Positions 27,392-36,708 of a stretch of 64,000 nucleotides of DNA are shown piece by piece; within the stretch, counting starts at the first letter, position 1, and every line of letters begins with the position of its first letter. The position numbers and the translations under genes were made by a program. Under the pieces are notes generated by a model. The model saw only the letters and a list, made by a program, of their open reading frames with translations. It did not search any database and was not told the DNA's origin. Source of the DNA: Levilactobacillus angrenensis (GTDB lineage: Bacteria; Bacillota; Bacilli; Lactobacillales; Lactobacillaceae); NCBI RefSeq assembly GCF_003946085.1, contig NZ_RHOB01000001.1, forward strand, positions 124,001 to 188,000, read 5' to 3'.

Positions 27392-28600
27392 ATGATCTAT
27401 CATGGCGAACCGTTGGACTTGATGCCAACGCTAGATTTGGCGGAAACGTATCCGTTACTCGAGTGTACACTGAGTTTGACGCACCCCATTGACGTGGCTC
27501 GGTTGAAGACCGCGATTGCCACGACACAAACGGTGGTCCCACAGGTGTTGGGCCGCTACAATTTACGTTGGAATCGATTTGAAGTCGAGGCCAACGCTTT
27601 GGACCAGGTCATCGAAGAGTTTACAGCCGCCCACGACCCCGGTCGCGCGGCGTTAGACGTCTTGGCCGGGCCCCAACTCAAGATTCAAGTTCTCCACCAT
27701 CCCGACTACGACGCCTTGCGCTTGTCGATGAGTCGGCTATTGACGGATGGTGAGGGGTTCAAACACTACCTGTACCTGCTCGCCGCGGCCTATGATGGCC
27801 AGGACTTGGCGAACTTTACCAATGAGCGGAGCGTGCGCAAAATTTTAGCCCACCTCCGCCATCCCCATCGGGCGTTGCCCACGTTGAATGGCAATTCCGA
27901 TGAGACCTTCCCGCGTTTACAAGGGGATGTTCACCACCACCGCGGCGAGGCCACGATTCCGCGGGTCGTCAGTCGCCGCTTACGCCAGCGGACCCAAGCG
28001 GAAAACGTGACCATGAACGCCGTGCTGTTGTCGGCCTACGCGTTGGCGCTGTTTGCCTTGACCGGTGAAAGTCGATTAATCATCCCGTATCAAGTGGATC
28101 TGCGGTTGCACGGGCCGGTCGTAGCCACCAACGTGGTCCAGGTCGCCAATCTGACTAGCGAGATGCCGATTCCCATCACTGTCCAGGCCGGTGACCAACT
28201 GGCCGACGTGGTCCAGCGGACGCAAGCGACCATTAGTCAGTTGCGCGATGAACTGGCCTATTTGCCACCACTAGTCGAGCTCAACCGAATGAGTCGCGCG
28301 TTGCCACCGCAGTTGGTACGGCGCTTAGCGGGTAAACACCGGCCACAAGCCGCGATTTCCTTTGCTAACTTCGGTCACATCGACCACACCCGCCTGCAGT
28401 TTGCGGGGGCGGCAGTCAGCCAGATCTACTTTGCCGGCGCCTACCGGACGATGCCGCATTTCCAACTGACCGTTAGCGTGTACCACGACGCGTGGACGCT
28501 GGCCTTTCGCATGTTGGGGTCAGAACCGGACTACCAGCTGGGCATTAAGATTTTGAAAAACGTCGTCGCCCAGCTGACGCAGTGGGGCCGCGGCCGTTAA
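27392..28600 (+). CDS. Condensation-domain/acyltransferase-like protein with altered active-site motif
   Basis: 402 residues from ATG 27392, AAGGAGGGG 8 bases upstream. The fold is that of CoA-dependent acyltransferases and NRPS condensation domains: an N-terminal 'ETYPLLECTLSLTHPID' segment, a mid-protein active site, and a C-terminal GGxF-like strand region. The usual HHxxxDG motif reads SRLLTDG here, so both histidines are lost; catalysis by the normal mechanism looks unlikely. Similar stand-alone proteins are annotated as alcohol acetyltransferases. -10 TATACT with extended TGC at 27352-27360. Confidence 0.7.
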   Translation: MIYHGEPLDLMPTLDLAETYPLLECTLSLTHPIDVARLKTAIATTQTVVPQVLGRYNLRWNRFEVEANALDQVIEEFTAAHDPGRAALDVLAGPQLKIQVLHHPDYDALRLSMSRLLTDGEGFKHYLYLLAAAYDGQDLANFTNERSVRKILAHLRHPHRALPTLNGNSDETFPRLQGDVHHHRGEATIPRVVSRRLRQRTQAENVTMNAVLLSAYALALFALTGESRLIIPYQVDLRLHGPVVATNVVQVANLTSEMPIPITVQAGDQLADVVQRTQATISQLRDELAYLPPLVELNRMSRALPPQLVRRLAGKHRPQAAISFANFGHIDHTRLQFAGAAVSQIYFAGAYRTMPHFQLTVSVYHDAWTLAFRMLGSEPDYQLGIKILKNVVAQLTQWGRGR

Positions 28601-28610
28601 CGCTACGGCT

Positions 28611-28649
28611 TAGTGTTGGGTGATGCTGGTAACGCGTCACCTAACACCA
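28611..28649 (+). terminator. Hairpin after the condensation-domain gene
   Basis: GTGTTGGGTGA, loop, TCACCTAACAC; an 11-bp stem with no T run, perhaps an RNA-stabilising hairpin upstream of the true terminator at 28676. Confidence 0.5.
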
Positions 28650-28675
28650 CGCAATGTTGTAAAGACAGACAAACA

Positions 28676-28709
28676 AAACGCCCGGACACCTGAGTGCCGG
28701 ACGTTTTTA
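28676..28709 (+). terminator. Terminator of the condensation-domain gene
   Basis: AAAACGCCCGGACA, loop CCTGAG, TGCCGGACGTTTTT. 28710-28912 beyond shows no gene. Confidence 0.85.
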
Positions 28710-28912
28710 AGTTTAAGCTGATAAGGTTACCGCGCCGTGGGGGGAGTGCTAAGAAGGAGGCGGTATCCTTAACGTTGTCTGTACGTGTAGTGTAGCATGT
28801 TTTTCACAAACTAGCGGGGGAGACGATTTAAAAGTCGCCCAGTCAGGTCAAAGTGGCTAAAAACCCCGGTAGTTAGCTGAAGTGACTTAACCAACGTTAC
28901 GTTGTCAATCGC

Positions 28913-30106
28913 TTATTGCTGGACAGTGTGTGCTTGGAAGCGGACCAACCCCAACGCCCCGACGTTGCAGACCAATAACATGGTCGCCATGGCTGCGTAT
29001 GAGCTGCCGGAGAGCCCGACCAGAGGAGATGCCAGGCCGCCACAGGCATTTTGTGCGAGACCAATCACCGCGGAGGCCCCACCGGCATGGCTAGTGGCTT
29101 GATCCATGATGATGGTGACCGTCAATGTGAGCAGCGCCCCAATCAAGACGACCAGCGCCAAGACCAACACACTGACGACCCAGACGTTGGCTGGGAAGAG
29201 GAGGGTCACTAGCAAGACGGCACTCACTACGGCCGCGAGGGTCAAGAGGCTGGTAACCTGTTGGCGGTTGGAGAACCGTTTGGCCAACTGGCCGGGCAAA
29301 TTACTACCGACCACGATACCCAGGCCGTTAAAGGCGTAGAGCAGGCTAAACGTTTGCGGTGCCAGGCCAAAGCCCGTTTGAAAGACGAAGGTCGACGCTG
29401 AAATGTAGCTGAATAAACCACCGTAAACCAGGCCAGTGGCTAAGATCAGGGGCCAAAAGGCAGGTTGAACGACCAACTGGCCCATGGCAGCCAGTGAGGT
29501 AGCAAAGCCACCAGTCTGGCGTTTCTCGACGGGTAAGGATTCGTGGAGACCAAACGCCACGGCAAGGGCAATGGTCCAGCCAATGATGGCCAGCAAAATG
29601 AAGATGGCTTGCCAGTCGACGTAGTGGATCATGAAGCCCCCAATGATTGGGGCGATGATGGGAAAGACCCCGTTGACCGTGTTCAAAAGCGCATAGAAGC
29701 GCGTTAATTTTTTCCCGGAGAAGAGGTCGCGCGCCACTGCCCGGGCCAAGACTTGGCCGGTCGCCCCCGCCAATCCCTGAATGAAGCGCAGGATGATCAG
29801 TAGCGTGATCGAATGAATGAAGGCCATGGCTAACGACACCAGGCCAAAGATCACAAAGCCAATGATGAGGGGGCGATGACGGCCGTATTGGTCGGAGAGG
29901 GGCCCGGCAATCAGTTGGCCCAACGCCAGCCCAATCAAGCAGGCGGTGATGCTCAGCTGCATCAGCGAGGCGTTGGTGGCAAATTGGACTTTCATTTGCG
30001 GTAACGCTGGGAGGTACAGGTCAATGGCCAAGGGGCCGGTCGCGCTCACGGTCCCCAGCAGCAGCGTCAGCCAGATTTGCCGGCGCCGAGATAATGTCGA
30101 ATTCAA
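28913..30106 (-). CDS. MFS multidrug efflux transporter, Bcr/CflA type
   Basis: 397 residues, 12 predicted spans. The drug:H+ antiporter signatures are present: TGPLAIDLYLPALP in the first helix, GPLSDQYGRHRPLI (motif A) between helices 2 and 3, and RFIQGLAGATGQVLARAVARD (motif B/C region). It would export drugs or metabolites using the proton gradient. Monocistronic; the 350-base divergent gap to lepB (30107-30457) holds both promoters and no gene. Confidence 0.93.
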   Translation of the reverse strand: MNSTLSRRRQIWLTLLLGTVSATGPLAIDLYLPALPQMKVQFATNASLMQLSITACLIGLALGQLIAGPLSDQYGRHRPLIIGFVIFGLVSLAMAFIHSITLLIILRFIQGLAGATGQVLARAVARDLFSGKKLTRFYALLNTVNGVFPIIAPIIGGFMIHYVDWQAIFILLAIIGWTIALAVAFGLHESLPVEKRQTGGFATSLAAMGQLVVQPAFWPLILATGLVYGGLFSYISASTFVFQTGFGLAPQTFSLLYAFNGLGIVVGSNLPGQLAKRFSNRQQVTSLLTLAAVVSAVLLVTLLFPANVWVVSVLVLALVVLIGALLTLTVTIIMDQATSHAGGASAVIGLAQNACGGLASPLVGLSGSSYAAMATMLLVCNVGALGLVRFQAHTVQQ

Positions 30107-30457
30107 AAGCAGTCAGCCTTTCTTGAATAAAGTTAAATGATGACGGTGAGTCAGTGAGAAACTAGGCAGACTGGCTCTCATTGTTTTCTTATTATTGCTG
30201 GAATCGGGAGAATTTGCAAGCACCGTTGGCGGCTGTAATGAAAACGTAAGGTTAAGGTGACTGCCGCTAATCACTGCCAGGCCGGGAAAAATTGCGCACC
30301 AAGATTTCTTCAGGATTAATTTTAGCGAAAACGTGGGCGTTTCAGTCAGTAAATGGTAAGATTATACTCGACCCCTTAGATGGCGAAAAGTTTTCCTGGC
30401 CGCGGCAGGGGTGTATGATAGCAGTATATGAATATTTGAATATTAAGGAGCGGCAGC

Positions 30458-31051
30458 ATGAAAGCAATCAAGGAAGTTATGAGTTGGATCATTCCGGTGA
30501 TCATCGGGTTAGCCATCGCCTTTGCGATTAAGTCATTCGTCTTCACCCGGGTGCGGGTCGACGGGCCATCCATGGAACCGAATTTACAAAACAACGAAAA
30601 GGTTTTTGCCTGGAAACAAGCGAAGGTCAAACATTTAAGCGTCATCGTGTTCGATGCCCACGGTGAAGATCCTTCCGCCAAAGCCAACACCAATTACGTG
30701 AAGCGGGTCATCGGGATGCCTGGCGACACCGTGTCTAGCAAGAATGGTTACATCTACGTGAACCACAAGAAGATCAAGCAAAACTTCATTTCTGAAAGTG
30801 AACGGACTTCGGGGACGGGGAACTGGACGTTAGCCAGCCTGCAAAAGACGCAGAAGTGGAACGATGGCAAGGCAATCACCACGGTCGTCCCTAAGGGCAA
30901 GTACTTCGTGTTGGGGGACCACCGGAGCGTGTCTAACGACAGTCGTTACTGGGGCTTCGTTGATAAGGACAAGGTCTTAGGCGTCGTCAAGGTGCCATTC
31001 TGGGCTTCCAACAAGACGCGGCGGGCAAACGTTAATTCGTTGGCCTACTAA
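30458..31051 (+). CDS. lepB: Type I signal peptidase
   Basis: 197 residues with one N-terminal membrane helix (WIIPVIIGLAIAFAIKSFVF). The catalytic Ser38 is in GPSMEPNL and the general base Lys82 in NYVKRVIGMPGDTV; LGDHRSVSNDSR is the third family box. It cleaves signal peptides at the outer membrane face, and several secreted proteins in this window would be clients. Promoter TTTTCC-17-TATGAT at about 30392-30420. Confidence 0.96.
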   Translation: MKAIKEVMSWIIPVIIGLAIAFAIKSFVFTRVRVDGPSMEPNLQNNEKVFAWKQAKVKHLSVIVFDAHGEDPSAKANTNYVKRVIGMPGDTVSSKNGYIYVNHKKIKQNFISESERTSGTGNWTLASLQKTQKWNDGKAITTVVPKGKYFVLGDHRSVSNDSRYWGFVDKDKVLGVVKVPFWASNKTRRANVNSLAY

Positions 31052-31079
31052 AGCTTCAGTTAGTGAAAGATGATAGATT

Positions 31080-31118
31080 AAGGGTGCGCAGGCAATTTTG
31101 GCTTGAGCACCCTTTTTG
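31080..31118 (+). terminator. Terminator of lepB
   Basis: AAGGGTGC, loop, GCACCCTTTTTG. Confidence 0.87.
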
Positions 31119-31188
31119 CTGGGTCACGCTGGCTTGACAATAAAATCAATATAGTATATGCTTGCGCACGTAATTTTAGGAGAGAAGG

Positions 31189-31662
31189 GTGTCTATGGTC
31201 ACCAGTAGTAATGATCCCGACATTTTAAAATGGCTGTCGATCGCCAATCGCTATACCCGGATTGCATTGGACCGACGCTTACAACCGTATCGGCTCAACG
31301 CCAGCATGTACTACTACATCTTGCGGATTCATGAGCAGCCGCGTTTGACGCAAGACCGCTTGATTGCCTTGACGTATCTGAATCCCAGTAACGTGACACG
31401 GGCGGTCAATCAGCTGGTGAACCTGGGGTACGTCCGCAAACGCCAGTCCAAAGCGGATAAGCGGGTTTACGAACTGTCGCTGACGAAACGCGGCGAGGCC
31501 CTGTACCCGGAAATCGTGAAGCTGCGCCAAGCGGTTGCTGACCAGTTGTTAAGTGACGTGCCGGCCGCGGACCACGATGCGCTAGTCGCCCAGATTCGCC
31601 AGGTGGCCTTACGCGCCGTGGCTAACGAGACACCGGGGACGACCGCACCGAAAAATCAGTAA
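31189..31662 (+). CDS. MarR-family transcriptional regulator
   Basis: 157 residues, GTG start with AGGAG 6 bases upstream. The winged helix-turn-helix is visible at LTQDRLIALTYLNPSNVTRAVNQLVNLGYVRKRQSKADKRVYELSLTKRGE (read as two parts: recognition helix NPSNVTRAVNQL, wing KADKRVYELSL). Effector unknown. The promoter carries TTGACA at 31134 and an ATATAGTATAT palindrome near the -10, a plausible self-operator. It is monocistronic. Confidence 0.93.
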   Translation: MSMVTSSNDPDILKWLSIANRYTRIALDRRLQPYRLNASMYYYILRIHEQPRLTQDRLIALTYLNPSNVTRAVNQLVNLGYVRKRQSKADKRVYELSLTKRGEALYPEIVKLRQAVADQLLSDVPAADHDALVAQIRQVALRAVANETPGTTAPKNQ

Positions 31663-31730
31663 CTAGGCGTGAGTCATCACCGGTTGGCAACCTGGGTTAA
31701 ACGGGCCAATTAGCAGTAGGATAAATCACT

Positions 31731-31763
31731 AGAGTTTGGGACATCACCGCCCAAACTTTTTTT
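31731..31763 (+). terminator. Terminator of the marR gene
   Basis: AGTTTGGG, loop, CCCAAACTTTTTTT, followed by GTGCACCCACT. A related hairpin with the same flank occurs in reverse at 37600-37635. Confidence 0.8.
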
Positions 31764-31779
31764 GTGCACCCACTGAAAG

Positions 31780-31881
31780 TTGCAACCGAAAATCAGCTAG
31801 AACCATTGGCACCACGCGATTTATGGCGTAAAGCCCAATCGTTTTTCGCATTGGCCACCTGTCGTCCGCTCAATCCGTGTG
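31780..31881 (+). repeat. Structured interspersed repeat, copy D (truncated left end)
   Basis: GAAAATCAGCTAGAACCATT and the following CACCACGCGA match the left ends of the 26- and 52-kb copies. Similarity fades after about CGTCCGCTCAATCCGTG, where the core helix should begin. It looks like a decayed remnant. Confidence 0.6.
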
Positions 31882-31885
31882 AAAA

Positions 31886-31901
31886 TTAACCCGGGTTATA
31901 A
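31886..31901. promoter_or_regulatory. TTAACCCGGGTTATAA palindrome, site 1
   Basis: Same 16-mer as at 56894 and 57365. The centre AACCCGGGTT is a perfect 10-bp palindrome. It is 120 bases upstream of the ABC-exporter promoter. Function unknown. Confidence 0.6.
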
Positions 31902-32009
31902 AAGGGCGTTGGCTGTGCTGCTACTAGCGACTTGCCTGAATCTTGGCTGGCGGCGCGCAGTAACTGGCAGTGAAAGATGACCGACAATGAAATCGCCAAC
32001 AAATAAGCG

Positions 32010-32069
32010 TTGACTTTCCCGGTTAGGCGCCTTATGATAAAGGCATAAATGAGTGAGTATCCACTCATT
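32010..32069 (+). promoter_or_regulatory. Promoter and TetR-type operator of the ABC exporter operon
   Basis: TTGACT (32010-32015), 17-base spacer, TATGAT (32033-32038), followed by inverted repeat AATGAGTG-6-CACTCATT (32048-32069). The repeat covers the transcription start, where a repressor would block RNA polymerase. The TetR-family gene ending the operon is the natural candidate, giving negative autoregulation. Confidence 0.8.
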
Positions 32070-32089
32070 ATTGCAAAGGAGGGTTTCTC

Positions 32090-32833
32090 ATGCGCACCAA
32101 TACCATTGAAGTCACGGATGTGGCCAAGTCCTTTGGCGATAATCCGGTGTTGAAGCAAATCAGTCTGCGGTTACCCGTGGGCCAAATTATGGGGCTGATC
32201 GGCCCGTCTGGGGCGGGGAAGACCACGCTGGTAAAGGCTATTTTGGGGATGGAGAAGGTCGATGCCGGTACAACGACAGTCCTGGGCACGACCATGCCCA
32301 ATCGCCAGATTATGCAGCGCATTGGCTACATGGCCCAGAGTGATGCCCTTTACGAAGACCTGACGGCGCGTGAAAATATTCGGTTCTTTGCGGAGTTGAT
32401 GAGCGTGCCCAAGGCCAAATTGACGGCGGCCATCGACCACGCGGCCACGGTCGTGAATTTGACCGAGGCCCTGGATCGTCGAGTGTCGGCGTATTCTGGC
32501 GGGATGAAACGACGCTTGTCGCTAGCCATCGCGTTGGTTCAAGACCCCGACCTCTTGATTTTAGACGAGCCAACGGTGGGGATCGATCCTGAGTTGCGCC
32601 AACAGATCTGGGCGGAACTCAATCAGTTACGGGATGCCGGGAAATCGATCCTGGTGACGACCCACGTCATGGACGAGGCCGAGCGGTGCGATTACCTGAT
32701 GCTGATTCGCGAGGGCATTGCGCTGGCCCAGGGAACTCCGGGAGCCTTGGAACAGGAATATGCGGTACCAACGATCGAACAAGTCTTTTTGAAAGCGGGG
32801 CGACTACAAGATGAGAGTCATCGCGATATTTAA
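32090..32833 (+). CDS. ABC transporter ATP-binding protein (DrrA-like exporter)
   Basis: 247 residues. Walker A GPSGAGKTT (38-46), signature YSGGMKRRLSLAIAL, Walker B LLILDEPTVGIDP and switch His TTHVMDEA. The pattern belongs to exporters with a separate ABC-2 permease. AAAGGAGGG before the ATG. It overlaps the permease start by 23 bases, so the two are coupled. With the following TetR gene it likely exports a toxic compound that induces the operon. Confidence 0.94.
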   Translation: MRTNTIEVTDVAKSFGDNPVLKQISLRLPVGQIMGLIGPSGAGKTTLVKAILGMEKVDAGTTTVLGTTMPNRQIMQRIGYMAQSDALYEDLTARENIRFFAELMSVPKAKLTAAIDHAATVVNLTEALDRRVSAYSGGMKRRLSLAIALVQDPDLLILDEPTVGIDPELRQQIWAELNQLRDAGKSILVTTHVMDEAERCDYLMLIREGIALAQGTPGALEQEYAVPTIEQVFLKAGRLQDESHRDI

Positions 32834-33998
32834 ACGGGTCATTCGCCAGATGCTACGGGACAAACGAACGTTAGCATTGATGTTCATTGCACCATTATTT
32901 ATTTTATCTTTGATGTATTTCTTATTTAATACCAATTCGGCCAGCGTGGCCCAAATTGGTGTCAGCAATGTCGATGCCAGCCTGGTCAAGGCCGTGAAAA
33001 ACAAGCACGTCAAGCTGCACTACTACGCCAAAACGACGACGGCTAAGACAGCGGTACGGGAGGATAATTTGGCGGCCTTCATCCAGCAGAAGTCAGGTAA
33101 GCTGACGGTGACCTACCAAAACAGCCAGCCCAGCGATTCGGCACTGGTCCGCCAGGCCTTGCAGGGTGGGTTGACTAAGCTGCGAGTTCAGGCGTTGGTG
33201 GCCGCGACCAACGCCCAGAAACAGGCGTTGACGGCGCAAGCAAAGGCCTTAAAGACAGTCATGGCCCAGCAAAAGCAGGTCATGGCGGCTCAGGGCCAAC
33301 GCGGCGCCACGAACGCCACGACCAGTCCAACGGCCAAACTCAAGGCCCCGAAGACCTACACGGTGACCAGCCATTATCTCTACGGCAGTTCGGATTCAAC
33401 TTTCTTTGATACGTTCCTGCCAATTTTGCTCGGGTTCTTCGTCTTCTTCTTTGTCTTTCTGATTTCTGGCATTTCATTGCTCAACGAACGGACCACGGGC
33501 ACTCTGACGAGATTGCTGGCGACGCCGATTCGTCGCGGCGAGATCATCAGCGGCTACCTGCTGGGCTACGGCCTGTTTGCCCTGGTCCAAACGCTGATCA
33601 CGGTTACGTTTGCGCTGACGGTCTTCAAGATTCACATGCTGGGTAGCGTCTGGCTGATTTTACTGATTAACTTCTTACTGGCCTTGGTGGCGCTGTCGAT
33701 GGGGATCTTCGTGTCGACCTTTGCCAATTCGGAATTTCAAATGATGCAGTTCATTCCCATCCTCATCGTGCCGCAGGTCTTCTTCTCGGGCCTGATTCCG
33801 GTCGACCAGATGGCCACGTGGCTGCAGTGGATCGCCCACATTTTCCCGTTGTACTATGGCGGCAACGCGCTGATGGACGTGGCGACGCGAGGGGTGACCC
33901 TCAGTGGCGTCGCCGGGGAACTGGGCATCTTGCTAGGTTTCACGGTCTTATTTACGATTTTAAATGTTGTCGGAATGAAACGTTATCGGAGGGTATAA
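32811..33998 (+). CDS. ABC-2 type transporter permease
   Basis: 395 residues. One N-terminal helix (ALMFIAPLFILSLMYFLF), a ~170-residue outside domain rich in Ala/Gln/Lys (AQKQALTAQAKALK), then five C-terminal helices. The ABC-2 signature region LISGISLLNERTTGTLTRLLATPIRR is clear. Partner of the ATP-binding protein encoded just upstream. The tetR start follows 2 bases after the stop. Confidence 0.92.
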   Translation: MRVIAIFKRVIRQMLRDKRTLALMFIAPLFILSLMYFLFNTNSASVAQIGVSNVDASLVKAVKNKHVKLHYYAKTTTAKTAVREDNLAAFIQQKSGKLTVTYQNSQPSDSALVRQALQGGLTKLRVQALVAATNAQKQALTAQAKALKTVMAQQKQVMAAQGQRGATNATTSPTAKLKAPKTYTVTSHYLYGSSDSTFFDTFLPILLGFFVFFFVFLISGISLLNERTTGTLTRLLATPIRRGEIISGYLLGYGLFALVQTLITVTFALTVFKIHMLGSVWLILLINFLLALVALSMGIFVSTFANSEFQMMQFIPILIVPQVFFSGLIPVDQMATWLQWIAHIFPLYYGGNALMDVATRGVTLSGVAGELGILLGFTVLFTILNVVGMKRYRRV

Positions 33999-33999
33999 C

Positions 34000-34653
34000 A
34001 TGGCTACAGAAATGTCGATTCAGGCTGCTTTTCAAGAAGTGATGGCGGCCAGCGGGGAGATTCCCCCGAAACAGCAACAGGTGTTGGCGGCCAGTTTGGC
34101 GTTGTTTGCCGAACAGGGCTTCGCCAATACCACGACTAAGCAGATTGCGGCGCGGGCCGGTGTCGCGGAAGGCACGGTCTACCGCCGCTACAAGACCAAA
34201 GACGAGCTACTGGCGGCGGTGCTCGCCCCATTTACCACGGAGGTGTTGCCGAAGTTGGTCAAGGAATTTGCGGCCAAGGTCGTACGGAAAAAGTACGCGA
34301 CGCGCCACGCGTTGATCACGGCGGTCATCACGGACCGGTTGGCTTTCTTGCAGGAAAACGGCCAGGTCATGCGGGTGTTGTTTACCGAATTGCTGGTGCG
34401 CACGGACCTGCGTGAACAGTTCTTAGCCCGCGCAGTGCCCATGATTCAAGCCAATCTCTACCCAATTTTAGACCGACTCAAGGCCAATGATGAGCTCCCT
34501 GATTGGCCCAACGACCGCATTGCTCAGTTCATGATTGGGACCATGCTCAGCCAGTTCACCCGCAGTAGTCTCACGGCCGAACCGATCACCACGGTGGGCC
34601 CATTAATGATCCAGTTCTTAGAACAGGGCTTGGCCCCCACGCCAACAGCGTAA
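34000..34653 (+). CDS. TetR/AcrR-family transcriptional repressor
   Basis: 217 residues. Typical N-terminal helix-turn-helix: AALALFAEQGFANTTTKQIAAR-type text, here FAEQGFANTTTKQIAARAG then VAEGTVYRRYKTKDELL. The C-terminal half is the ligand domain. Third gene of the ABC exporter operon and the likely owner of the AATGAGTG/CACTCATT operator at 32048-32069. Ribosome site GGAGGG overlaps the end of the permease gene. Confidence 0.93.
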   Translation: MATEMSIQAAFQEVMAASGEIPPKQQQVLAASLALFAEQGFANTTTKQIAARAGVAEGTVYRRYKTKDELLAAVLAPFTTEVLPKLVKEFAAKVVRKKYATRHALITAVITDRLAFLQENGQVMRVLFTELLVRTDLREQFLARAVPMIQANLYPILDRLKANDELPDWPNDRIAQFMIGTMLSQFTRSSLTAEPITTVGPLMIQFLEQGLAPTPTA

Positions 34654-34725
34654 ATCACTTTCAGCCAATTTAGCAGAGCAGCGTATGCTATACTTAAGTC
34701 ATCTGGGAAATTAGGAGTGGTTGCT

Positions 34726-35142
34726 GTGAACGAAGGAATGAAACGGTGGTTAATGTTAGGGCTCGTTGCCTTGACGGTGTTGGTGGGGCTAAACTTTGGT
34801 GGCCAGACGGCCAATGCTAAGATGAAGACCTACCGCGCGGTACCAACGGCCTTGCGCGGGAATTGGTACACGAAGCACTGGGGAAAACCCGTCTATTTGA
34901 AGCTGACTAAGTATACGGAAAAAGAGAGTGGCAGTACGCTGTCAATGAAGACGAAGAATCGAGATCGTCAGTTCTGTGTTAAGGGCAAAACGAAGGCGGG
35001 CTACTACATGTTGGGGCTAGCATCCGGTGATATGCCACAACGATTCAAGCCAGTTAAGCACCATGGGAAAAAGGCCTTGAAGTCCTATGCGTTTAACCCA
35101 ATTAAAAATAAGATCATCCATTTCTACTACTACAAAAAGTAG
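34726..35142 (+). CDS. Small secreted basic protein, unknown function
   Basis: 138 residues from GTG 34726, with AGGAG 8 bases upstream. Signal peptide (WLMLGLVALTVLVGLNFGGQTANA) followed by a ~110-residue, Lys/Tyr-rich mature protein. The opening 'YRAVPTALRGNWYTKHWGKP' resembles the start of small Lactobacillus secreted proteins with 'LRGTWY' motifs. Extended -10 TGCTATACT upstream. No enzymatic motif is seen. Confidence 0.72.
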   Translation: MNEGMKRWLMLGLVALTVLVGLNFGGQTANAKMKTYRAVPTALRGNWYTKHWGKPVYLKLTKYTEKESGSTLSMKTKNRDRQFCVKGKTKAGYYMLGLASGDMPQRFKPVKHHGKKALKSYAFNPIKNKIIHFYYYKK

Positions 35143-35170
35143 GTGGCTGGAAATGCCAAGTGACCTGCTT

Positions 35171-35204
35171 AACGACCCCTGCTGCGTGCGGGAGTCGTTT
35201 TTTT
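35171..35204 (+). terminator. Terminator of the small secreted protein gene
   Basis: AACGACCCCTGC, loop, GCGGGAGTCGTTTTTTT. Confidence 0.87.
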
Positions 35205-35330
35205 CTGGCTACAGTTTGGTAAGCTAAAACAAGCATTGCCTTTAGCTAGCGAAAGCGCTAGAATGAAATCAACTAATTTATGAGATTACAATGAGAATTC
35301 TCATGAGGGTACCGGAAAGGAGTTCGTTTT

Positions 35331-36662
35331 ATGCCAGAAACAAAATTAGATCATGAACTAACCACTACCGAGATTGCGGCGTTACAGGCCGATTTACAGG
35401 CCCAGCCGGCGCACCAAGTTATCAGTCGAGCGACCATTAAAAATGGGGTACTTGCGGCGTCCGAGGACCCGCAAGCCGCCGTGCGGTTGAACCGGACCTT
35501 CTCCGTGGAATTGCCAACCGGCAAGGTCGCCAACCAAAAGCATTCCGGTCGTTGCTGGCTCTTTGCGACGCTGAATGTGATTCGCCATCAGTTTGCGGCC
35601 AAGTACCACGTCAAGGATTTTGAGTTGTCGCAGAACTACTTATTTTTCTGGGACCGCGTTGAACGGGCCAACATTTTCTACGACCGAATCTTACGGACGG
35701 CCGACCGCCCCTTAGATGACCGGGAAGTCGCCGATATTTTAGAGAGTCCAGACGATGACGGCGGCCAATGGGCGATGGGCGCAGCATTGGTCCAAAAGTA
35801 CGGCGTCGTTCCCACCAGTGCCATGCCAGAATCCTTTAACAGTAATGACACCACCGGGATTGGGGCGGCGTTGAATTTGAAATTACGCAAGGATGCGCTG
35901 GCGCTACGGCAATTGGTGGCCGACGGGGCCGATGAAGAAAAAATTGCGGCGACGCGGGCCCAAGCCTTAAAGGAAGTCTACCGGATGGCGGCCTACGCGT
36001 TTGGTGAACCGCCCGCAACGTTTGACCTGGAATTTAAGGATGACGACCACAAGCTCCACCGGGCCGCAGGTTTGACGCCGCAGGGCTTCTTCCACGATTA
36101 CTTTGACGTGGATCTGGACGATTACGTGGTCGTTTCTAACTCGCCAGACAAGGCCTTTGATCGGCAATACCGCCTGGCTAGCGAGGAAAATATCGTGGGT
36201 GGCAAGCACATTACCTTTTTGAACTTGCCATTGGCCGATATGAAACGCGCCGCCGTGGCCCAGCTCCAAAGTGGTGAAGCGGTCTGGTTCGGCAATGACG
36301 TGCTCCAACAAATGAGTCGGGAACGCGGCTTCTTGGACAGCCACTTGTTCCAAGTCAGTGATTTGTTTGGCGTTGACCTGAGTTTGACCAAGGCTCAACG
36401 GTTAGCCACAGGTGAGGCCAGCGTGTCCCATGCGATGACGCTGACCGGCGTCAACCTGGTTGATGACCAACCGAACCGCTGGAAGGTCGAAAACAGTTGG
36501 GGTGAGAAGAATGGCGACAAGGGGTACTTCGTCATGACCGACGAATGGCTCGATGATTTCGTTTACGAGGTCGTGGTGCACAAGCGCTTCTTGACGCCGG
36601 CCCAACGCGAACTCTTAAACACGGAACCACACGAATTGGCACCGTGGGATTCATTATCTTAG
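35331..36662 (+). CDS. pepC: Aminopeptidase C (bleomycin hydrolase family)
   Basis: 443 residues, family C1B length. The papain-type triad is complete: Cys75 in SGRCWLFA, His367 in SVSHAMTL and Asn388 in WKVENSWG. Removes N-terminal residues from peptides in the cytosol, part of the lactic-acid-bacterial casein/peptide breakdown set. The C-terminal tail ends in WDSLS rather than the self-blocking tail seen in some members. AAAGGAG upstream of the ATG. Confidence 0.96.
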   Translation: MPETKLDHELTTTEIAALQADLQAQPAHQVISRATIKNGVLAASEDPQAAVRLNRTFSVELPTGKVANQKHSGRCWLFATLNVIRHQFAAKYHVKDFELSQNYLFFWDRVERANIFYDRILRTADRPLDDREVADILESPDDDGGQWAMGAALVQKYGVVPTSAMPESFNSNDTTGIGAALNLKLRKDALALRQLVADGADEEKIAATRAQALKEVYRMAAYAFGEPPATFDLEFKDDDHKLHRAAGLTPQGFFHDYFDVDLDDYVVVSNSPDKAFDRQYRLASEENIVGGKHITFLNLPLADMKRAAVAQLQSGEAVWFGNDVLQQMSRERGFLDSHLFQVSDLFGVDLSLTKAQRLATGEASVSHAMTLTGVNLVDDQPNRWKVENSWGEKNGDKGYFVMTDEWLDDFVYEVVVHKRFLTPAQRELLNTEPHELAPWDSLS

Positions 36663-36708
36663 TGAAGAGCGTGGCGCACGTTTCGGCTAGTTAAAATAGA
36701 TGTACGCG

